In this document: in pieces, positions 58,546 through 64,000 of the stretch | Layout: every line of letters starts with the position of its first letter | How positions within the stretch are numbered: position 1 is the stretch's first letter | Source of the DNA: Paraburkholderia phenazinium | Lineage (GTDB): Bacteria > Pseudomonadota > Gammaproteobacteria > Burkholderiales > Burkholderiaceae | Assembly: GCF_900141745.1 (NCBI RefSeq) | Contig: NZ_FSRM01000002.1 | Location: 3,534,001-3,598,000, forward strand | Direction of reading: 5' to 3' | DNA: 64,000 nucleotides | Made by a program: the position numbers and the translations under genes | Notes under the pieces: model-generated | Database searches by the model: none | Seen by the model: only the letters and a program-made list of their open reading frames with translations | What the model was told of the DNA's origin: nothing

Positions 58546-59418
58546 ATGGAACACGTGGACTGGGACGATCTAAGGATTCTGGTGGCCATCGCGCGCGGCG
58601 GCACCATGCGCTCCGCCGCGGCGGCATGCGATCTGAGCGCGCCTACCCTCTCGCGGCGCCTAACCGAGCTCGAACGCCGGCTGGGCGAGCCGCTGATCGA
58701 CCGGGTGCCGTCGGGCTGTACCGTGACGGCCTTCGGCGCACGGGTGCTGGCGTGGGCCGAGCAGATGGAAGACCTCGCCCATCAGATCGAGCGCGCCGCG
58801 GACGTGACCGGCAGCAGCGGCCCGCACGGCACGGTGCGCATCAATGCGGTCGAGTGGCCATCGTACATTCTGTTGAAGCTGCTTGGCTCGTTTCAGGAGC
58901 GGCTGCCCGGCCTCCAGATCGAAGTGCTGACGTCTCGGCGGCCTTATAGCCTCGCGCGGCGCGAAGCCGACATTGCACTGTGGTCCGAGTGTCCGGAAGA
59001 AGGCGACCTGTATGTGCGCCGGATTGGCCGCATCCGCTTCGGGCTGTTCGCTTCGCGCGATTACTATCTGCGGCACAAGGCGGCCATCGCCAGAAAGGAG
59101 TGGGACAAGCTGTCGTTCGTCGGTTATGACGACCGGCAGCCCGATCATCCCGCCACGCAATGGCTGAAAACCCTGACCGGCGCGCCGGCGCCCTCGCTTC
59201 GAAGCAGCTACGGCATGGGGGTGTTCGATGGCGTGCTGGGCGGCTCCGGGCTCGGCGTGCTCGCCCAGCTCGCGGGCGACACGACGAGCGATCTGGTCTG
59301 CGTGGAGCGGCACATCAAGCCGCTCGACCAGGACGTGTGGATGGTGCTGCATCCTGCACTGCGCGACAGTGAGCGCATCCGCACCGTGGCGAATCTGATT
59401 GCCGAGATTTTCCGCTAG
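58546..59418 (+). CDS. LysR-family transcriptional regulator
   Basis: 290 residues. Winged helix WDDLRILVAIARGGTMRSAAAACDLSAPTLSRRL at the N-terminus, then the substrate-binding fold. The regulators of ribose operons are usually LacI-type, so a LysR protein divergent from rbsB is unusual. The gene also may be unrelated to the transporter. TTTCAAAA occurs twice (58523-58530, 58538-58545), with the second copy abutting the start codon, a possible autoregulatory site. ATG 58546 is used; no start upstream fits the family's length. Confidence 0.87.
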   Translation: MEHVDWDDLRILVAIARGGTMRSAAAACDLSAPTLSRRLTELERRLGEPLIDRVPSGCTVTAFGARVLAWAEQMEDLAHQIERAADVTGSSGPHGTVRINAVEWPSYILLKLLGSFQERLPGLQIEVLTSRRPYSLARREADIALWSECPEEGDLYVRRIGRIRFGLFASRDYYLRHKAAIARKEWDKLSFVGYDDRQPDHPATQWLKTLTGAPAPSLRSSYGMGVFDGVLGGSGLGVLAQLAGDTTSDLVCVERHIKPLDQDVWMVLHPALRDSERIRTVANLIAEIFR

Positions 59419-59481
59419 GCATGGGGTTGACCCGAAGGCCGGATCGAACTGGCCGCATGAGATCCCGGCGTGACAGGCTGG

Positions 59482-59883
59482 TTATTCCTGACGCTGAACG
59501 ATCCGGCCGTCGGCGAGATCAACCGTTTCGCCAACCTTGAGCGCCTGTACCTGCTGGACCTGTTCCGCCGAGAAGCGGTGCTCGGGGTCATGGAAAACGT
59601 GCAGTGGATAGACAAACGTCCCCTGCTTCCAGTAGCGCCGGTCGAAGGTCACGGCGAACTTCTTCTCGCTCTGCCTGACCGGCGTAAGCGAGGTCAGCTT
59701 CGCGCGAAACTTCACCACCTCGCCGCGGACGAGATCGCGCTGCGACGCCACCATCATCCCGACTTCGCTTGCGGGATCGTTGGCCTCCGGGCAGTTTTCC
59801 GCCGCCTGGACAGCAGCCTCACCGGCCTGAACCAGTCCTTGCAACCACCGCTTCGTGTCGGACAGCGGGTTATCTTCCATCAT
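59482..59883 (-). CDS. Hypothetical 133-residue protein
   Basis: Begins MMEDNPLSDTKRWLQGLVQ at ATG 59883, nine bases after AGGAA; the ATG three codons upstream abuts that site. The first half is a helical stretch (AGEAAVQAAENCPEAND), then a beta-rich half with EVVKFRAKLTSL, KFAVTFDRRYWKQGTFVYPLHVFHDPE. No signal peptide and no recognised family. It lies 15 bases downstream of the methyltransferase on the same strand and is likely co-transcribed with it. Confidence 0.6.
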   Translation of the reverse strand: MMEDNPLSDTKRWLQGLVQAGEAAVQAAENCPEANDPASEVGMMVASQRDLVRGEVVKFRAKLTSLTPVRQSEKKFAVTFDRRYWKQGTFVYPLHVFHDPEHRFSAEQVQQVQALKVGETVDLADGRIVQRQE

Positions 59884-59898
59884 GATTCGCATTTCCTG

Positions 59899-60615
59899 TC
59901 ACTGACTCAATTTGCCAACCGGTGCCTGGACCTGGGCCTGGACCTGCGCGTGAAAAATCACCGACGCGGGCTTGCCGGTTCTCGGGTCCAACGGCTCCTG
60001 CAATGCACGCAGGACGAGCCCGCTATCGCGCATCAGTTCGACCCATGCCTGCAAGGTACGGAAGTACCACGGCGGGGCGTCGGTAAATGCCGGACCGAAG
60101 CCGGCCCACGAGCCCGTGCGCCAGCCATCAACGTACGGCAGATCGCCGCACGAAACAAGAGGATGGAGCGTCTGCACAAGCAGGCTCCCATCTGCTTCGA
60201 GCAGCGTTGGCATGATCCGCAGCAGACCCTCTACCGACTCCTTGCCGAGCAGCGAAAAATTGCATACTACGACATCGGCGCTCGCTTTGAACTGCCCTGT
60301 AACGATCTCTTCGTACGACTGAACCCTGCCATCGATTACCCCCGCCTGCTTCGCTGCAGCCAACAGTTCGGGCACCACGTCCACCGCCGTCACGCCGATA
60401 CCGCGTTGCTGCAGCGCGAGCGCTAGCCACCCCTCTCCGCAGCCGAGGTCGATGACAGTCCTGGGCTCGCAAGCCAGCACCGCATCCACGATGGCCTGAT
60501 CCGTAACCAGACGGCGGCTCTCGATTTCGCGGGCGCGTACTGCCTGTGTCCAGGGCGAAGCATTGTGCCGCCACGAGTCGATGATCTTGCTGTCGCTCAG
60601 AGGGTCGAGGTTCAT
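59899..60615 (-). CDS. SAM-dependent methyltransferase (class I)
   Basis: 238 residues from ATG 60615. Rossmann motif I is RTVIDLGCGEGWLALALQQRG, the acidic ribose contact is in VTAVDVVPELLAAAKQAG, and motif post-II appears in ADVVVCNFSLLGKESVEGLL. The C-terminus (HAQVQAQVQAPVGKLSQ) contains a short QAQVQAQVQA repeat. Substrate unknown; it belongs with small-molecule methyltransferases of the type 11/12 group. Upstream codons to 60732 are not supported. Divergent from mreB. Confidence 0.85.
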   Translation of the reverse strand: MNLDPLSDSKIIDSWRHNASPWTQAVRAREIESRRLVTDQAIVDAVLACEPRTVIDLGCGEGWLALALQQRGIGVTAVDVVPELLAAAKQAGVIDGRVQSYEEIVTGQFKASADVVVCNFSLLGKESVEGLLRIMPTLLEADGSLLVQTLHPLVSCGDLPYVDGWRTGSWAGFGPAFTDAPPWYFRTLQAWVELMRDSGLVLRALQEPLDPRTGKPASVIFHAQVQAQVQAPVGKLSQ

Positions 60616-60783
60616 GGGTCGTTCCAACGACAAGTCAGGCCGTATCCTACCTCTCCCTGCGCAAGTGGCGCATACACCGCTGCGTCCCCGGGATGGGGAA
60701 ACTGTTATTCTCTCCTCTCCCGACTGCCGCATGGTCGCATGTGATGGACCAACCGCCTGGCATCAAGCCAGACAGGACGTTGA

Positions 60784-61827
<1,044 letters not shown>

Positions 61828-61835
61828 GCCGATGC

Positions 61836-62471
61836 TTACTGGCTGAGTTCCTGCGCCTTGAGGCGCTTGCGGTGGGCCGCAACCTTCGCGCGGTTACCGC
61901 AGAGCGCCATGCTGCACCAGCGGCGCGCGTGACCTCGCGTGTGATCCGCAAACAGCAGCGTGCAATTCACCCCTTCGCACGCTTTCACCAGCGTGAAGTC
62001 TTCCTCGCAGACGAGTCTGGCCAGCGCTTCGGCCACCGGCATCAGCAGCGACTCGGCTGACTGCCAGCGCCGCTTCGCGCGAAGCTCGAAAGTCGTCACG
62101 CCATCCACGGTGTTCGCGACGATTTGCCGATGCTGTTCGTCACGCTCCAGCAACTGATTCACCGGTTCGAGCTCGCGCAGATCTTTGGCGCTCAGAGGCC
62201 GTCCCTTGTGCTGCTTCACGAATCCCCTGAACCACTCGCGCAACTCGCGCGCCTTCGCTGCCACCTCATCGAGTTCGGCAAGCGTCGAACGGCGCCGGAT
62301 GGCTTCGAGTGCTTCACGCGGCACAAACGCTGCCTGGTCCAGCCAGGCCAACAGGCCCTCGCCGTCGCTGATCCAGTCAACTTCCTCATCCACCGGCGTC
62401 GCCACCGAATTCAGAAAATCCAGTCCGGGCGCGTCGGCCAGGAACATCGCGGGTATTTGGCGGTAGTCCAT
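61836..62471 (-). CDS. CGNR zinc-finger (ABATE-domain) regulator
   Basis: 211 residues. The N-terminal ABATE domain has LDFLNSVATPV and REWFRGFVKQH; the C-terminal CGNR zinc finger has four cysteines: VKACEGVNCTLLFADHT, then RRWCSMALCGNRAKVAAHRKR. The CGNR motif makes a DNA-binding four-Cys finger in a widespread, little-studied group of putative transcription factors. ATG 62471 is chosen by homology; a GTG at 62504 is an alternative. It is divergent from an alpha/beta hydrolase gene across a strong inverted repeat, its probable operator. Confidence 0.85.
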   Translation of the reverse strand: MDYRQIPAMFLADAPGLDFLNSVATPVDEEVDWISDGEGLLAWLDQAAFVPREALEAIRRRSTLAELDEVAAKARELREWFRGFVKQHKGRPLSAKDLRELEPVNQLLERDEQHRQIVANTVDGVTTFELRAKRRWQSAESLLMPVAEALARLVCEEDFTLVKACEGVNCTLLFADHTRGHARRWCSMALCGNRAKVAAHRKRLKAQELSQ

Positions 62472-62526
62472 CTCTTGTGACGAATACAGAGTGACGATAG
62501 ACACATCGTAACCACTAAAAAAGCTC

Positions 62527-62584
62527 TTGACAAGTTACATCTGCACTTTGTAACCTATAAATACGCACTACACAGGTTACAAAG
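62527..62584. promoter_or_regulatory. Inverted repeat CTTTGTAACC-N19-GGTTACAAAG plus -35-like TTGACA
   Basis: Perfect 10-base arms at 62546-62555 and 62575-62584, and a third half-site GTTACA at 62534-62539 next to TTGACA (62527-62532). The whole lies in the 169-base AT-richer gap between the CGNR gene and the first hydrolase. It is the best candidate operator for the CGNR protein. Confidence 0.6.
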
Positions 62585-62640
62585 AGACGTCAATGTGTGC
62601 GCACCCAAAGCGGCACCCACTATCTTGTAAGGAGCGAAAA

Positions 62641-63336
62641 ATGGCGATTGGCAACGTAAGCGTGGTGCTTGTGCACGGCGCATGGGCAGACGGTTCGAGC
62701 TGGAGCAAGGTCATCGAACGTCTGGAAGGACAAGGCATCCGCGCGGTCGCGGCACCGTTGCCGCTTACGTCGCTGCAGGACGACGTCGCGGCGCTGAACA
62801 GAACACTCGAGCGGATCGACGGTCCGGTTGTGCTTGCCGGACACGCTTACGCCGGCGGAGTGGTCGGGTTAGCGCGCGCAGACAACATCAAGGCGCTGGT
62901 CTACGTGACGGCTCTGGCGCCCGACGAAAGTGAAACCGTTGGCGAGGTGTTCTACCGCGCTGAACCGCATCCGCAGGCGCCCAAGCTTGCACCGGACCAG
63001 CACGGTCTGATCTGGCTGCCTGACGATGCCTTCCCGGCGGCGTTCGCACAACACGCGGCTTCACAGGAACTGACGGTGCTCCGCGCGGTTCAACGCCCTA
63101 TTTCGGTTGCCTGTATTGGCGAGCCGGTGGGACGTCCGCTTTGGAAGGACGTTCCGAGCTGGTTCCTGATCGCCGAGCAGGATCGCATGATCAGTCACGA
63201 CACCCAGCAGTTCATGGCGCAGCGGATGAACGCGCGGGTGCATTCGTACCCGGTCGATCACACGCCCATGATCACGGCCCCTGACGCCGTGACGAACGTG
63301 ATCGTCGAAGCGGTTAAGGCAGTATCGGCTCAATAA
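62641..63336 (+). CDS. Alpha/beta-fold hydrolase-like protein with Ala at the nucleophile position
   Basis: 231 residues. Fold markers: VVLVHGAWADGSSW (oxyanion loop), VVLAGHAYAGGVVG at the nucleophile elbow, catalytic-acid-region IAEQDRMISHD and His in VDHTPMITAPDAV. The elbow normally reads GxSxG, but here it is GHAYAG, so the Ser is Ala. The protein may be a non-hydrolytic member that uses another residue (a lyase- or receptor-like role) or be inactive. AAGGAG precedes ATG 62641. Under the CGNR-operator promoter and followed by a second hydrolase. Confidence 0.83.
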   Translation: MAIGNVSVVLVHGAWADGSSWSKVIERLEGQGIRAVAAPLPLTSLQDDVAALNRTLERIDGPVVLAGHAYAGGVVGLARADNIKALVYVTALAPDESETVGEVFYRAEPHPQAPKLAPDQHGLIWLPDDAFPAAFAQHAASQELTVLRAVQRPISVACIGEPVGRPLWKDVPSWFLIAEQDRMISHDTQQFMAQRMNARVHSYPVDHTPMITAPDAVTNVIVEAVKAVSAQ

Positions 63337-63418
63337 AGACGCGGGCCACATTCGTATCCGTGCACATCCCCTGCTCTGCACCGCAGGCAGACCCGTTGAT
63401 TCATTCAGGAGAAAACTC

Positions 63419-64000
63419 ATGTCATCTATTAGCTATCGTTCCGCCGACGTAGACGGCGTCAAGGTGTTTTACCGTGAAGCCGGTCGTCAAGGCGCCCCGA
63501 AACTGCTGCTTCTGCACGGCTTTCCGAGTTCGAGCCACATGTTTCGCGATCTGATTCCGAAGCTGGCGGACCGCTTCCATATCGTCGCTCCGGACCTGCC
63601 GGGTTTTGGGCAGTCCGACATGCCGGCTCGTGAAAGCTTTGCGTACACGTTCGACCACATTGCAGAGGTGATTGGGCGTTTCACCGAGGTGATTGGCTTC
63701 GACCGCTTTGCCATGTACGTATTCGATTACGGCGCGCCAACGGGCTTCCGGCTTGCCGTCAAGCATCCCGAACGGATCGCCGCGATCATCTCGCAGAACG
63801 GCAATGCGTATGAAGAAGGGTTGAGCGACGGATGGAATCCGATCCGCGCCTATTGGAAAGAGGCTTCGCCGGCTAATCGCGAAGCGCTTCGTGCGCTGCT
63901 GACACATGAAACGACCGTATGGCAGTACACGCACGGCGTGCCGGACGCGTCACTCGTGTCACCCGACGGCTACTCGCTCGACGAGTTTTATCTGAGCCGT
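63419..64000 (+). CDS. Alpha/beta hydrolase, epoxide hydrolase/haloalkane dehalogenase-like (3' end outside window)
   Basis: 194 codons are visible and the frame is open at the edge. Motifs: LLLLHGFPSSSHMFRDLIP (oxyanion loop HGFP), PDLPGFGQSDMP, and an Asp nucleophile in YVFDYGAPTGFRLAVKHPERI, the DxG..P elbow of epoxide hydrolases and haloalkane dehalogenases. QNGNAYEEGLSDGWNPIRAYW follows in the cap region. CAGGAGAA precedes ATG 63419. It follows the Ala-elbow hydrolase by 82 bases, same strand, and probably shares its promoter. Acid and His lie beyond the window. Confidence 0.85.
   Translation, partial: MSSISYRSADVDGVKVFYREAGRQGAPKLLLLHGFPSSSHMFRDLIPKLADRFHIVAPDLPGFGQSDMPARESFAYTFDHIAEVIGRFTEVIGFDRFAMYVFDYGAPTGFRLAVKHPERIAAIISQNGNAYEEGLSDGWNPIRAYWKEASPANREALRALLTHETTVWQYTHGVPDASLVSPDGYSLDEFYLSR

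Overview
The window is high-GC DNA whose gene content points to a Burkholderiaceae bacterium, most likely Paraburkholderia or a close relative. This is an inference from a Burkholderia-type porin, a QsuB-type dehydroshikimate dehydratase, a DUF2322 protein, several LysR/TetR/AraC-controlled catabolic islands and three sugar- or polyol-type ABC/MFS uptake systems packed side by side. The content looks like a secondary replicon or accessory part of a chromosome. No rRNA, tRNA, CRISPR array, insertion sequence, integrase or phage gene was recognised.

Left third (1-24 kb): a cut-off ROK regulator and a large bifunctional penicillin-binding protein; a LysR regulator divergent from an L-2-keto-3-deoxyarabonate dehydratase; an ECF sigma/anti-sigma pair; a DAO-type FAD oxidoreductase with a TetR regulator; a quinate/shikimate catabolic island (MFS uptake, QsuD-type dehydrogenase, type II dehydroquinase, QsuB-like dehydratase, porin); small proteins; and a hydroxyproline island. 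The last holds a PAS-AraC regulator, a three-subunit D-hydroxyproline dehydrogenase, hydroxyproline 2-epimerase and, divergently, the pyrroline-4-hydroxy-2-carboxylate deaminase. The hydroxyproline divergent promoter region carries the same bipartite element in the same orientation in front of both operons.

Middle (24-41.8 kb): an atypical OmpR-family response regulator, two MFS exporters, DoxX, a DeoR-like repressor, a VOC protein, a gluconate-5-dehydrogenase-like SDR, a ten-repeat TPR protein with a glycosyltransferase-like C-terminus, and a looser accessory stretch (head-GIN protein, TPR-like protein with an overlapping mini-ORF, two GNATs, a TIGR02594 cell-wall-hydrolase-like protein). 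A membrane GGDEF-EAL protein and a FeeM-like N-acyl amino acid synthase follow.

Right third (41.8-64 kb): an eight-gene minus-strand operon (deoC, tandem-domain ALDH16-like aldehyde dehydrogenase, FucU-type mutarotase, PfkB kinase, ABC permease, binding protein, ATPase, second permease) that together reads as uptake, mutarotation, phosphorylation and aldol cleavage of a deoxy-sugar, with oxidation of the aldehyde released. A perfect 25-bp palindrome lies in front of it, next to a decayed zapE/AFG1 ATPase relic. A class A beta-lactamase-like gene with an altered KTG box follows, then a ribose-type ABC operon (rbsB-A-C-K order) divergent from a LysR regulator, a methyltransferase, an mreB paralogue without mreCD, and a CGNR-type regulator divergent from two alpha/beta hydrolases, across a long inverted repeat. 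The last hydrolase runs off the window.
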